This document shows positions 1 to 8,569 of a DNA stretch of 64,000 bases, piece after piece. The stretch lies in the NCBI GenBank assembly GCA_017484095.1, contig JAFUTU010000018.1, positions 23,476 to 87,475 of the forward strand, given 5' to 3'. The stretch's first letter is position 1. The number at the start of each line of letters is the position of its first letter. The position numbers and the translations under genes are program-made. The notes under the pieces were generated by a model that made no database searches, was not told the DNA's origin, and was given only the letters and a program-made list of their open reading frames with translations. This stretch comes from Ruminococcus sp. Lineage in GTDB: Bacteria; Bacillota; Clostridia; Oscillospirales; Ruminococcaceae.

Positions 1-321
1 TACATTGACCTTAGCTACAGTAAGTCCTAGCATATTCTGGACTGCGCTCTTAACTTTCTCCTGCACCTCTTCGGCGGTCTGAACGGCTTTTGCGCTGCCT
101 GTAAGTATAAGACCGATAGTCACAGAGAGCACATCGTCAACAAGACCTATCCTGATATTGCCGAAATTCTCCTGTTTGAGCCAGATCTGCCTCGGTGTCT
201 TCATAACGGGAGCTATCCTGCTGACGCCGTCGATCTCGCTGACAGTATTGGTTATGATCCTCGCGATCACATCCTGACTGATATGCAGGCTTTTGTCAAA
301 GGTCTTTACCATATCGCTCAT
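1..321 (-). CDS. Asp23/Gls24 family envelope stress protein (partial)
   Basis: The gene runs off the left edge, so the C-terminus is missing. The visible 107 residues start MSDMVKTFDKSL and contain an amphipathic core of the Asp23/Gls24 (DUF322) family, with IARIITNTVSEIDGVSRI and a later VQEKVKSAVQNMLGLTV. Family members are small cytosolic proteins that attach to the membrane through partners and are tied to cell-envelope homeostasis. The start has a strong ribosome site (ggaggtaataatt). In many Firmicutes this gene follows spoIIIAH and precedes nusB, which matches the position here. It has its own promoter between it and spoIIIAH. Confidence 0.85.
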   Translation of the reverse strand, partial: MSDMVKTFDKSLHISQDVIARIITNTVSEIDGVSRIAPVMKTPRQIWLKQENFGNIRIGLVDDVLSVTIGLILTGSAKAVQTAEEVQEKVKSAVQNMLGLTVAKVNV

Positions 322-340
322 AATTATTACCTCCATAATA

Positions 341-420
341 AAAAAATCCCTCAAAATCATACTTAATGTCATTATAACATATTTTTCAATACGTTACAAG
401 TATTTTTGAAGGATTTTTTT
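341..420 (-). terminator. Long-stem terminator after spoIIIAH
   Basis: AAAAAATCCcTCAAAA at 341-356 pairs with TTTTGAaGGATTTTTT at 404-420, extended by ATACTT/AAGTAT. The loop of about 35 bases contains the asp23 promoter. Runs of A and T on both sides allow termination in either direction. Confidence 0.6.
371..399 (-). promoter_or_regulatory. Sigma-A-type promoter of the asp23 gene
   Basis: On the minus strand TTGTAA (394-399) is followed after 17 bases by TATAAT (371-376). It lies inside the loop of the hairpin that ends the spoIIIA operon, so asp23 can be transcribed independently of sporulation. Confidence 0.6.
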
Positions 421-433
421 GTTTTATTTAAAT

Positions 434-976
434 TTACTCAACATCGTATATCCTGATGTTCTCATTGGGCACTGTGACCTGGCTGAGCAGAATATCCTTT
501 ATCTGGGCAGCTTCACTTGTTTGCAGGCCGCTGCTTTCTGTCTTGACTACTATATCGGCATTATTTCCGTCGAGATAAACTACGCAGTCTTCAAAGCCTG
601 CTGCCTTGACCAGACTTTCTACCTTTGTTTCAGATTCCATAAGCGCTGCCATTGCCTGTGCGCTTTCCTCGGCGACTGCTTTTTCTTCGTTTGTAGCATC
701 TCCTCCGCCGATTATGCTTTTAAGAGTTTCAACTGCTTCATCTCTGGAATTCATTTTATCTATTCTCACCTGAGAGAAGTAATCGGCTGTGCTGTCAGTG
801 CTGACGAGCTCTGCCTCTCCGTAGCTGACAGATTTACTCTTCACGACATCTGTCTTTTTGATATCTGCACCCGATGATGAGTATGAATAATTGATATATA
901 CTGCCACTGCCAGCACCAAGGTCATTCCTGCGAGCAGCATTTGTCTTTTTCCTATGATAAGTGTTGGTTTTTTCAT
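434..976 (-). CDS. spoIIIAH: Stage III sporulation protein AH
   Basis: SpoIIIAH is the mother-cell half of the SpoIIQ-SpoIIIAH channel joining mother cell and forespore. The 180-residue protein has a short basic N-terminus (MKKPTLIIGKRQ), one transmembrane helix (LAGMTLVLAVAVYINYSY) and an outer domain with the YscJ/FliF-like end motif VPNENIRIYDVE. I chose the ATG at 976, preceded by agaggtatacata, over an upstream TTG that overlaps spoIIIAG. It is the last gene of an intact eight-gene operon. Length and motifs fit the family. Confidence 0.92.
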   Translation of the reverse strand: MKKPTLIIGKRQMLLAGMTLVLAVAVYINYSYSSSGADIKKTDVVKSKSVSYGEAELVSTDSTADYFSQVRIDKMNSRDEAVETLKSIIGGGDATNEEKAVAEESAQAMAALMESETKVESLVKAAGFEDCVVYLDGNNADIVVKTESSGLQTSEAAQIKDILLSQVTVPNENIRIYDVE

Positions 977-990
977 TATGTATACCTCTT

Positions 991-1539
991 TCAATATATA
1001 TTTCTGCCCTCAACGCAGATCTTATCGCTTGAAACGCCCAGCAGTGTTGAAACTGCTCTTATTACGCGCTCCTTTACCTTAACGTCACCACCTCCTTCAC
1101 AAACTATCATAACTCCGCTTATCTGCGGCCTTACTGTTTTTCGTACAAGCGCCTCCTTTTCACCGTTTTGTTCTATGAATACGATCTCTTTTTTGTAAGA
1201 CTGTTCGTTATCTTCTCCGTTATTATCTGTGCTGCCTGTGACATTCTCAGCATAAATGTATTCTGTAGTACTGCTGACGGTTACCATAACATCACACTGC
1301 CCTACCCCGCTGACGGTCGCAAGCACTTTTTCAAGGCGGTTTTCTATATCGGCGGAATACTCATCGGGATCCTCCGATGACTGAACGGTTCCGATATCGC
1401 TTGACACGTCCTTATCGGTATCGGAGATGATATCGGATATGAAGATAAGGGCTATGCCCAGCAAACCTATAAAAATGACCAGCTTATATCTCTGCTCCTT
1501 TGAGAGAAGTCTCTTGACCCTTTTCATATCCCATTGCAA
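991..1539 (-). CDS. spoIIIAG: Stage III sporulation protein AG
   Basis: SpoIIIAG forms a large ring in the feeding-tube complex of the engulfed forespore. The roughly 180-residue protein has a basic N-terminus, one membrane helix (LVIFIGLLGIALIFI), an acidic Ser/Asp-rich linker and a C-terminal ring-building motif around LEKVLATVSGVGQCDVMVTV. The start is uncertain: a TTG at 1539 has a ggag site nine bases upstream and overlaps spoIIIAF, while an ATG at 1527 has a weaker site. It lies between spoIIIAF and spoIIIAH in the standard order. Confidence 0.9.
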   Translation of the reverse strand: MQWDMKRVKRLLSKEQRYKLVIFIGLLGIALIFISDIISDTDKDVSSDIGTVQSSEDPDEYSADIENRLEKVLATVSGVGQCDVMVTVSSTTEYIYAENVTGSTDNNGEDNEQSYKKEIVFIEQNGEKEALVRKTVRPQISGVMIVCEGGGDVKVKERVIRAVSTLLGVSSDKICVEGRNIY

Positions 1540-2017
1540 CGCTATCAGCTCCGTTGTATATTGTTATCTCACAATCGGGGATATCCTCGCGGACAAGACC
1601 GATCAGCTCCTGCTTTGAATTCTCAGGCGCATTATGTATCGTGACCGAGCTTATCACGATATAATTATATTCATCGAGTTCTGCCTTTATGTCAGCATAA
1701 ACACTATCATAGCCTGATGCTCTGAATTTTTGTCTGAGGTATCCTTCCACGCTGTTTTCAGCTGAGTTCAGATAGTACTGTTTTGAAAGATCAGTCATAG
1801 AGCTTGGCACTTCGGCATTCGCTATATCATCAGGCTTTGGCAAAGACAGCTTGAAGCGGTCATCAGTAAAGGGAGAAACTATCGCCAGAAGCATAACAGC
1901 GCCTATGACAAGGTCAAGATTTTTTGCGATACCGCCTGCGGGAGCTGCGAGCCTGACTACGGAGGAGACTATGCCGACTGCGCAGGAGATAAGGATAACC
2001 GCTTTAAAGGTCTGCAT
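1484..2017 (-). CDS. spoIIIAF: Stage III sporulation protein AF
   Basis: A 177-residue protein with two N-terminal membrane helices (VILISCAVGIVSSVVRLAAP and LDLVIGAVMLLAIVSPF) followed by a soluble domain. This matches SpoIIIAF, a membrane component of the SpoIIIA complex acting in the mother cell. The start has a clear site (taggaggtttat). Its C-terminal end overlaps the start of spoIIIAG by 56 bases if the TTG start of spoIIIAG is used, which suggests translational coupling. Confidence 0.9.
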   Translation of the reverse strand: MQTFKAVILISCAVGIVSSVVRLAAPAGGIAKNLDLVIGAVMLLAIVSPFTDDRFKLSLPKPDDIANAEVPSSMTDLSKQYYLNSAENSVEGYLRQKFRASGYDSVYADIKAELDEYNYIVISSVTIHNAPENSKQELIGLVREDIPDCEITIYNGADSVAMGYEKGQETSLKGAEI

Positions 2018-2026
2018 ATAAACCTC

Positions 2027-3151
2027 CTAACCTGTTGCTGTAAGCAGGATAACTGACGTTGCTACTATAAAAAACAAAGCATATGCCACAGCTATGCTCA
2101 TAGCTATAGCTAAAACAGAGCTTATACCCGAAAGGACAGCGGAAGAGCGATCCAGAGAAAACATATCATGGATAAGCCTTGCGGCAGCCACTATTATCCT
2201 CATAGAGATCACGGCAATCATCGGGCGGAGAACTATCATGGCAACGGTTATTACACCGATCATGCCGACGCTTGTCCTGATAGCGCCTAAGCTGCTCTTT
2301 ACAGCGGAATACGCTTCCGAGACTGAACCGCCTATAACGGGAATGAAGCTGGAGGCTGCAAATTTTACGGTCTTGGCGCCCAGGCTGTCGGCGGCGCTGC
2401 CTGAAAGGCCTGTGATAGATACCAGCGCCGTAAAGATTATCATTATAAAGCTCAGAGCCCTGACAACAAAACCTTTTATGCTTTCAGCGGCTTTTCCGAT
2501 GCCGACGGCAGGATCTATAGCCGAGATTAGTGACATAGCCAGAACACATGAAATTAGCGGCATCAGCAGCTTTGAGGATATATACACCATAAGTTCACAC
2601 ACAAAAAACATAACCGCATAATACCCTGCCGCAGAAACTGCATTGCCTGATGCTGTTGAAACTCCTGTAAAGACAGGGATATATGCTGTCATATATTCGT
2701 TTATATCATCAAGTGAGTTGATAATGCGCTGTACACTGTCAGTCAGAGCGTCGCTGACGATAAGGATACACACAAGGGTCGATACCATTGCAAAGGAGGT
2801 CTCAAGCTTGGGAGAGGGGTTAAGGCTTTTTATAAGAGCACATACTGCTGCCGCAGCTATCAGCTTGCCGAGAAGTTTGACAGGGGCTGTTATCTCCTCT
2901 TTGAAAAGAGAAAGGATATAATCAAAAACGCTGTCGGGAGCCAATGCAGCTATGGTCTCGGGAGAATCAACGGTGATACCGTTATCATCAAGGAAAGCTT
3001 CGGCATCGTCTCCGCCTATTCCGTCGAGCCTGCTGTTGACATCTGAGATGATAGCTTCATATCCGTCGTCTGACTTGCTGTCTGCAAAGGCTGAGAGCGG
3101 AAACACTGCCGACAAGACGACCAAAAACATCAACACTATTATTCTTTTCAT
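2027..3151 (-). CDS. spoIIIAE: Stage III sporulation protein AE
   Basis: A 374-residue polytopic membrane protein. It begins with a signal-peptide-like segment (MKRIIVLMFLVVLSAVFPLSAFA), then a soluble stretch of about 75 residues, then six or more hydrophobic helices with Gly/Ser-rich loops such as FTGVSTASGNAVSAAGYY. This is the SpoIIIAE fold, which resembles a secretion-system membrane core. I chose the ATG at 3151, which has ctggag upstream and leaves a signal peptide at the N-terminus. A longer reading from 3184 would overlap spoIIIAD. Confidence 0.92.
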   Translation of the reverse strand: MKRIIVLMFLVVLSAVFPLSAFADSKSDDGYEAIISDVNSRLDGIGGDDAEAFLDDNGITVDSPETIAALAPDSVFDYILSLFKEEITAPVKLLGKLIAAAAVCALIKSLNPSPKLETSFAMVSTLVCILIVSDALTDSVQRIINSLDDINEYMTAYIPVFTGVSTASGNAVSAAGYYAVMFFVCELMVYISSKLLMPLISCVLAMSLISAIDPAVGIGKAAESIKGFVVRALSFIMIIFTALVSITGLSGSAADSLGAKTVKFAASSFIPVIGGSVSEAYSAVKSSLGAIRTSVGMIGVITVAMIVLRPMIAVISMRIIVAAARLIHDMFSLDRSSAVLSGISSVLAIAMSIAVAYALFFIVATSVILLTATG

Positions 3152-3158
3152 TTGTCTA

Positions 3159-3545
3159 TCACTCCAGAAGAGAACGGACCACATCCGCCACTGCTGTGAA
3201 CAAAGGGAGCGATACGCTTATCATACCCAGCCTGCCGATAAGATCTACCTGAGAAGCTATTGCATTCTCTCCGCAGTCACGGCAATAATCCTCTGCCAGC
3301 GAGGAAATATAGGTTATACCGAGAGCTTTGAGCAAAACTTCAAAGTATTCACTGTCAACTCCGGAGTCTTCGATAAGAGGCTCAAAGGCTGAGATGATAT
3401 CCATTATGTAGCCTGCCGAAAAATAAAAAGCGGCACACACAGTAAAAAGAACTCCTGCCAGCTTTATCTCAGAACTTTCACGCTCTATCATTTTCAGGAG
3501 AACAGCCGATACCGCACAAAATATGATAACAGATGTGATCTTCAT
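3159..3545 (-). CDS. spoIIIAD: Stage III sporulation protein AD
   Basis: A 128-residue hydrophobic protein with four predicted helices and the conserved region LLKALGITYISSLAEDYCRDCGENAIA. SpoIIIAD and SpoIIIAC are small membrane components of the mother-cell complex, related to type III secretion export proteins. Its ATG overlaps the TGA of spoIIIAC, so the two are probably translationally coupled. Confidence 0.92.
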   Translation of the reverse strand: MKITSVIIFCAVSAVLLKMIERESSEIKLAGVLFTVCAAFYFSAGYIMDIISAFEPLIEDSGVDSEYFEVLLKALGITYISSLAEDYCRDCGENAIASQVDLIGRLGMISVSLPLFTAVADVVRSLLE

Positions 3546-3742
3546 CAGTAAAGGTCAAAAATATCCTTGATAGTTTCAAACAGGTCTCCGATCTGTCTTA
3601 CTATCATAAACATCACAACGATAAGGCCTGCAAGGGTCGTCATCATCGCCTGCTCGTCACGCTCTGCCCTTTTGAGCAGAAGATTGAGCACTGCCACGAT
3701 AATTCCGATCGCTGCTATCTTGAAGATAAGGTCTATTTCCAA
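3545..3742 (-). CDS. spoIIIAC: Stage III sporulation protein AC
   Basis: A protein of about 65 residues with two membrane helices and the very conserved core EQAMMTTLAGLIVVMFMIVRQIGDLF. Members of this family normally begin with a short MxIDLIFKIA stretch. I therefore place the start at a TTG at 3742 (giving MEIDLIFKIAAIG), with gaaggg upstream. A longer reading from another TTG at 3766 is possible but would add residues not usual for the family. It overlaps spoIIIAD by a few bases. Confidence 0.88.
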   Translation of the reverse strand: MEIDLIFKIAAIGIIVAVLNLLLKRAERDEQAMMTTLAGLIVVMFMIVRQIGDLFETIKDIFDLY

Positions 3743-3758
3743 GGTCTGAACATTCCCT

Positions 3759-4244
3759 TCAAACAAGTATCACTGCTGCAAAAGCGCCCGACATCAGCCC
3801 GAGAACTCTCGCAAGCTTTTTATCTGATCTGTAATGCTGTGCAAGCTCGTCCTTTGACTGTGCAAGGTTTGCTGTAAGAAGCTTTGCTTTGGCACACTCA
3901 TGGTCGCTGTCTGCGGTGCCGAGGTCATTGAAAAAACGTATGAGCTGATCTTTGATGTCTCTGTCAGCAGGAAGCGTATCTATCATATTTGCTATATTCG
4001 TTCTGCCGTCAGGTCTTGTGATATCACAGGAGAGAAAGGTAAGGTCGTGATACTTTTCCGAGGAATACAGGCTGTTTAAAATGTCACTCGTTGTTACAAG
4101 AGAGGAGAGCATCACTGTTATCTCTGCTGCCATATCGTGAAGGCGGGAAAGCAATATGTATTTTTTCTGTATCATATCTGATACTATCCTGCCGACGCCC
4201 ATACCTGAAAGGATAACAAGCATACATCCGGCCGTTCTCAGCAT
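3759..4244 (-). CDS. spoIIIAB: Stage III sporulation protein AB
   Basis: A 161-residue protein with hydrophobic segments at both ends (MLRTAGCMLVILSGMGVGRI and VLGLMSGAFAAVILV) around a helical soluble middle. This is the SpoIIIAB layout, which resembles a type II secretion GspF-like partner of the ATPase SpoIIIAA. It begins inside the last codons of spoIIIAA, the normal overlap in this operon. Confidence 0.9.
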   Translation of the reverse strand: MLRTAGCMLVILSGMGVGRIVSDMIQKKYILLSRLHDMAAEITVMLSSLVTTSDILNSLYSSEKYHDLTFLSCDITRPDGRTNIANMIDTLPADRDIKDQLIRFFNDLGTADSDHECAKAKLLTANLAQSKDELAQHYRSDKKLARVLGLMSGAFAAVILV

Positions 4245-5179
4245 TTGTCATCACCTATGACCGAATAAGCCGTGAGCTTACCGCACAGGGGACCTATGCC
4301 GAGAACTGCACACGCTGAAAATGCGCCTGCTTTGATGAGCTTCGAGATATAGCGTTTTTTTCTCACTTCACTGTACGAAGGTGCGTGGCAGGAAGCTATT
4401 ATCTTAACGCCTGAGCCCAGCGCATACTGAAGAGCTTCAAAGTCTTTTTCGCTGCCTATCTCATCGCAGACTATTATATGCGGAGACATCACACGAACAG
4501 CAGTCATTATACCGCTGTATTTATCATATGAGCTGAGAACATCGGTCTTTGCTCCGATATCGTTTTGCGGCTCACCCATATAGACCGATGCGATCTCATT
4601 TCTTTCATCTATCAGAGATATGCGGTAAACACTGCCAAGCTGACGTGCAAGGTCACGGAGGACTGTAGTTTTACCGCTGGCAGGAGGACCTGCGATAAGA
4701 AGGCCGCCAGCTTCCGAGGCTGGCCATTTGGAGTAGATCTCATTGGCACAGCCCTTTATCTCACGGGCGATCCTGATGTTCACCGAGGAGATATCCTTAA
4801 CATTATCGACGGTATAGCCCTTTTCAGGGGATATGACAGCCGTACCGCAAAAGCCTACACGACAGCCACCTGAAACTGTGATATAGCCCTCGGTAATCTC
4901 TCTGCGAAAGCTGTGGACCGAGCCTTTAAGGGCTCTCTCAAAGACATATTTGATATCATCGGCGGTGACATCTGCTGCTCCTTCACAAGAGGATATCAGT
5001 CTGCCGTCAAAATTGAGGAAGTATTCCTTAGCAAAAGCCGTTACACTGAGCTTTCTTCCTCTGCGCAGTCTTATCTCGCAGATACTGCTTTTTTCTGTTT
5101 CGGGTATTGAACTGACGGCGCCTTTGATATTCGGGGGCAAAAGATCATATATCTCTTCGAGCTTTATCTTGTTCATCAT
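4238..5179 (-). CDS. spoIIIAA: Stage III sporulation protein AA, secretion-type ATPase
   Basis: A 313-residue ATPase thought to power assembly or transport in the SpoIIIA complex. The P-loop is IAGPPASGKTTVLRDL, the Walker B region HIIVCDEIGSEKD, and the arginine-rich ISLIDERNEI lies between them. The N-terminal RLRRGRKLSVTA and the GGCRVGFCGTAV motif are typical of the family. It is the first gene of the operon. Two ATGs in tandem (5179 and 5176) follow aggtgataa, and either could be used. Confidence 0.94.
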   Translation of the reverse strand: MMNKIKLEEIYDLLPPNIKGAVSSIPETEKSSICEIRLRRGRKLSVTAFAKEYFLNFDGRLISSCEGAADVTADDIKYVFERALKGSVHSFRREITEGYITVSGGCRVGFCGTAVISPEKGYTVDNVKDISSVNIRIAREIKGCANEIYSKWPASEAGGLLIAGPPASGKTTVLRDLARQLGSVYRISLIDERNEIASVYMGEPQNDIGAKTDVLSSYDKYSGIMTAVRVMSPHIIVCDEIGSEKDFEALQYALGSGVKIIASCHAPSYSEVRKKRYISKLIKAGAFSACAVLGIGPLCGKLTAYSVIGDDKC

Positions 5180-5212
5180 TTATCACCTCTGCTAGCTTGT
5201 CTTACTAAAACA

Positions 5213-5242
5213 ATTCTATGCCGATGCACTGACGATTATTAC
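5213..5242 (-). promoter_or_regulatory. Possible sigma-E promoter of the spoIIIA operon
   Basis: On the minus strand GTAATAAT (5235-5242) and CATAGAAT (5213-5220) are 14 bases apart. This resembles the mother-cell sigma-E consensus (a -35 near xATAxx and a -10 CATAcaaT). SigE control is the known pattern for spoIIIA. Confidence 0.45.
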
Positions 5243-5324
5243 TCAGATTTGCTGCAAATAGTTTTTATCCGCCCGACCGCGCAATGTTATAAAACCGTTT
5301 ATATAAGTTTTTTGTTCACGCACC

Positions 5325-5353
5325 TTTACTTTTGATTAAATATATGTTATAAT
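5325..5353 (+). promoter_or_regulatory. Sigma-A-type promoter of the metallophosphoesterase gene
   Basis: TTTACT (5325-5330) and TATAAT (5348-5353) are 17 bases apart. The leader that follows is about 110 bases and carries a perfect inverted repeat GTGTCA-tcgaag-TGACAC at 5401-5418, which could be an RNA hairpin or an operator. Confidence 0.55.
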
Positions 5354-5469
5354 AGCGGCAAGCTGATATTATATATTTATTTTAAAGCCCTCACAGATGC
5401 GTGTCATCGAAGTGACACTCCCTGCGTATCGGGCAATTATAACAACAAAATCAACGCAGAGGTGATCCT

Positions 5470-6567
5470 ATGGGAATATGGATATTCATTCTTGTTGCAG
5501 TTTTAGCCGCTACAGGTCTTGGCTTGGTTTATATGACAACTGCTATCGGAAGATTTTCGCTTATCAAAAAGGCAGCAGGTGAGCGCGGCTGGCTCAGAAG
5601 GCTTGTATCTTTCGGTATCATAGCCGTAGTGTTTGCGTTCTTTAGCATAGTTATGTCATTTGTCAATGCAGTAATGATATTCCTTCACGTTCTGCTCTTC
5701 TGGCTTATATTCGATCTCATAGGTCTTATAGTGAAAAAGTTCGCGAAGAAGAGCTTTAAGCTGTATTGGCAGGGCTGGTGCGCTATGGCGGCATCGGTAG
5801 TATATCTTTCGATAGGTTATTATCTATGCAACAACGTATGGGTCACGACCTATCAGCTCACTACCGATAAGAACATAGATCATCTTCACGTTGTAATGTT
5901 TGCAGACTCTCATATCTGTGCTACATTTGACGGTGAAGGCTTTGCAGAACACGTTAAAGACATAAATGATGAGCACCCCGATATCGTACTTATCCCGGGA
6001 GACTATGTAGATGACGGCACTGACCGTGACAGTATGATAAGAGCTTGTGAGGCTCTTGGTACGATAGATGCGAAATACGGTGTTTGGTTTGCATACGGCA
6101 ATCACGATAAAGGTTATTACGGTAATTCAAGGGGCTTTTCAAGTGAAGAGCTTGAAGCTGAGCTCATTAAAAACGGCGTACATATCCTCGAAGATGAATA
6201 TGAGCTGATAGACGATAAGTTCTACATCGTTGGAAGAGCGGACAAATCCTTTGAGGACAGAATGGAAATGTCAGAGCTCATAAAAGACATTGACCCTGAA
6301 AAATATATTCTTGTAATGGATCATCAGCCTGCTGACTATGATGCCGAGGCAGCAACGGAAGCAGACCTTGTGGTTTCGGGACATACTCACGGAGGACAGT
6401 TCTTCCCGGTAACACACCTTGGCGTACTGATGCGTGTAAACGACAGAACTTATGGCTATGAGAACCGAAACGGAACAGATTTCATAGTTACCTCAGGTAT
6501 AGCGGACTGGGAGATCAAGTTCAAGACGGGAACAAAGTCCGAATATGTAATTATAGACATAAACTGA
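5470..6567 (+). CDS. Membrane-anchored metallophosphoesterase
   Basis: A 365-residue protein with about four membrane helices in the first 130 residues, followed by a calcineurin-like phosphoesterase domain. The metal-binding motifs are complete: FADSH, GDYVDD, GNHD and SGHTHGGQFF. This is the YkuE-like architecture, in which the catalytic domain lies outside the membrane; some relatives act on phospholipid or envelope substrates, but the substrate here is unknown. The ATG at 5470 follows agaggtgatcct. It is a single-gene unit with its own promoter and a hairpin after the stop. Confidence 0.88.
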   Translation: MGIWIFILVAVLAATGLGLVYMTTAIGRFSLIKKAAGERGWLRRLVSFGIIAVVFAFFSIVMSFVNAVMIFLHVLLFWLIFDLIGLIVKKFAKKSFKLYWQGWCAMAASVVYLSIGYYLCNNVWVTTYQLTTDKNIDHLHVVMFADSHICATFDGEGFAEHVKDINDEHPDIVLIPGDYVDDGTDRDSMIRACEALGTIDAKYGVWFAYGNHDKGYYGNSRGFSSEELEAELIKNGVHILEDEYELIDDKFYIVGRADKSFEDRMEMSELIKDIDPEKYILVMDHQPADYDAEAATEADLVVSGHTHGGQFFPVTHLGVLMRVNDRTYGYENRNGTDFIVTSGIADWEIKFKTGTKSEYVIIDIN

Positions 6568-6570
6568 AAT

Positions 6571-6593
6571 GAGGGACATCACTGTCCCTCATT
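6571..6593 (+). terminator. Hairpin after the metallophosphoesterase gene
   Basis: GAGGGACA (6571-6578) pairs with TGTCCCTC (6583-6590) around a 4-base loop, followed by ATTTATTGTTTTA. The T run is weak. The same bases encode the last codons of the small minus-strand gene. Confidence 0.55.
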
Positions 6594-6689
6594 TATTGTT
6601 TTATCGGCGTCAGAAGCGGCAGTACAAAGGCACATCGTAACAACTCCTGCAAGACCGCCGAAAAACGTACCAAGAATAAACATCAGCAT
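6579..6689 (-). CDS. 36-residue membrane microprotein, DUF3789-like
   Basis: The start ATG at 6689 is preceded by an excellent ribosome site (ggaggtgataca). The product begins MLMFILGTFFGGLAGVVTMC and ends CTAASDADKTINEGQ. It is one glycine-zipper-like membrane helix, a Cys-containing turn and a short polar tail. This pattern matches the tiny DUF3789 proteins, whose function is unknown and which are common in clostridia and their mobile elements. The stop lies inside the convergent terminator of the phosphoesterase gene. Family assignment is from memory of the pattern. Confidence 0.7.
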   Translation of the reverse strand: MLMFILGTFFGGLAGVVTMCLCTAASDADKTINEGQ

Positions 6690-6794
6690 TGTATCACCTC
6701 CGTGATCTTACCGCAGATACGTTTTTGTTGTTTTGTCGTTTAATATATTATTGTCATTATATTATATTTTATGCTTATCTAGAAAAATATGCAA

Positions 6795-6830
6795 ACAAAA
6801 AAAGCCCTGCAAAAGCAAGGCTTTTTGCTT
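6795..6830 (-). terminator. Second hairpin terminator downstream of the ilv operon
   Basis: AGCCcTGC (6803-6810) pairs with GCAaGGCT (6814-6821) around AAAA. On the minus strand the stem is followed by seven T. On the plus strand it is also followed by T5, so it could work both ways. Confidence 0.65.
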
Positions 6831-6856
6831 TAGTTGTCACAAATTAATGATAAAAA

Positions 6857-6882
6857 TACCCCCTCTGTTACCAGAGGGGGTA
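6857..6882 (-). terminator. Rho-independent terminator of the ilv operon
   Basis: A perfect 10-bp stem, TACCCCCTCT (6857-6866) with AGAGGGGGTA (6873-6882), has a 6-base loop and is followed on the minus strand by TTTTTA. It sits directly after the ilvC stop. Confidence 0.85.
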
Positions 6883-6895
6883 AAAGCATCTTATC

Positions 6896-7945
<1,050 letters not shown>

Positions 7946-7979
7946 CTATATTTATGTAGCCCGACGGCTATATAATACT

Positions 7980-8477
7980 TTACTTCTTTGGGTTCAGTAC
8001 CTCTGAGCCCTTTTCTATCGCAACAGTTCCCGTTCTGACCATTTCAACTATTCCGTAAGGCTCTATGACCTCCTCAAACCTGCAAAGATCGGCATAGGTC
8101 GCACAAAGCTCAAGCGTCATAGTAGAAAGTGTTATATCCATTACCTTGGCGCCTGTTATCTCGGCAATGGTCATTACCTCGCTTCTTTTTGCAGCGCTCA
8201 CAGAAAGCTTGACTACCATAAGCTCTCTTGCCAAAAACTCATCCTTGGCAAATGTCTTGACCTTGATTACCTCGATAAGCTTATTGAGCTGCTTTTCGAT
8301 CTGCTCAACAGTATGCTCGTCTCCGTCAGCAACTATCGTTATTCTGGAAACGGACGGATCATGAGTAGGACCTACCGCAAGACTTTCGATATTGAAGCCT
8401 CTTCTGGAAAACAGACCCGAGATCCTTGAAAGTACACCGCTGTGGTTCTCAACAAGAACGGAAATCGTATGCTTCAT
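7980..8477 (-). CDS. ilvN: Acetolactate synthase small subunit
   Basis: The regulatory subunit of acetohydroxyacid synthase, 165 residues. An N-terminal ACT domain (ISVLVENHSGVLSRISGLFS, then RGFNIESLAVG) senses valine. The C-terminal ALS_ss domain contains ARELMVVKLSV and ends VRTGTVAIEKGSEVL. The ATG at 8477 follows tggaggaattttt; an upstream in-frame start is unlikely. It lies 92 bases after ilvB and about 60 before ilvC, in the same operon. Confidence 0.95.
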   Translation of the reverse strand: MKHTISVLVENHSGVLSRISGLFSRRGFNIESLAVGPTHDPSVSRITIVADGDEHTVEQIEKQLNKLIEVIKVKTFAKDEFLARELMVVKLSVSAAKRSEVMTIAEITGAKVMDITLSTMTLELCATYADLCRFEEVIEPYGIVEMVRTGTVAIEKGSEVLNPKK

Positions 8478-8569
8478 AAAAATTCCTCCAAAACGATTAT
8501 AGTATAACACTTAAATGTTAATTTTCTTTGAATATCTTTATATCATACTGTTAATGTATCAGCCGATAT

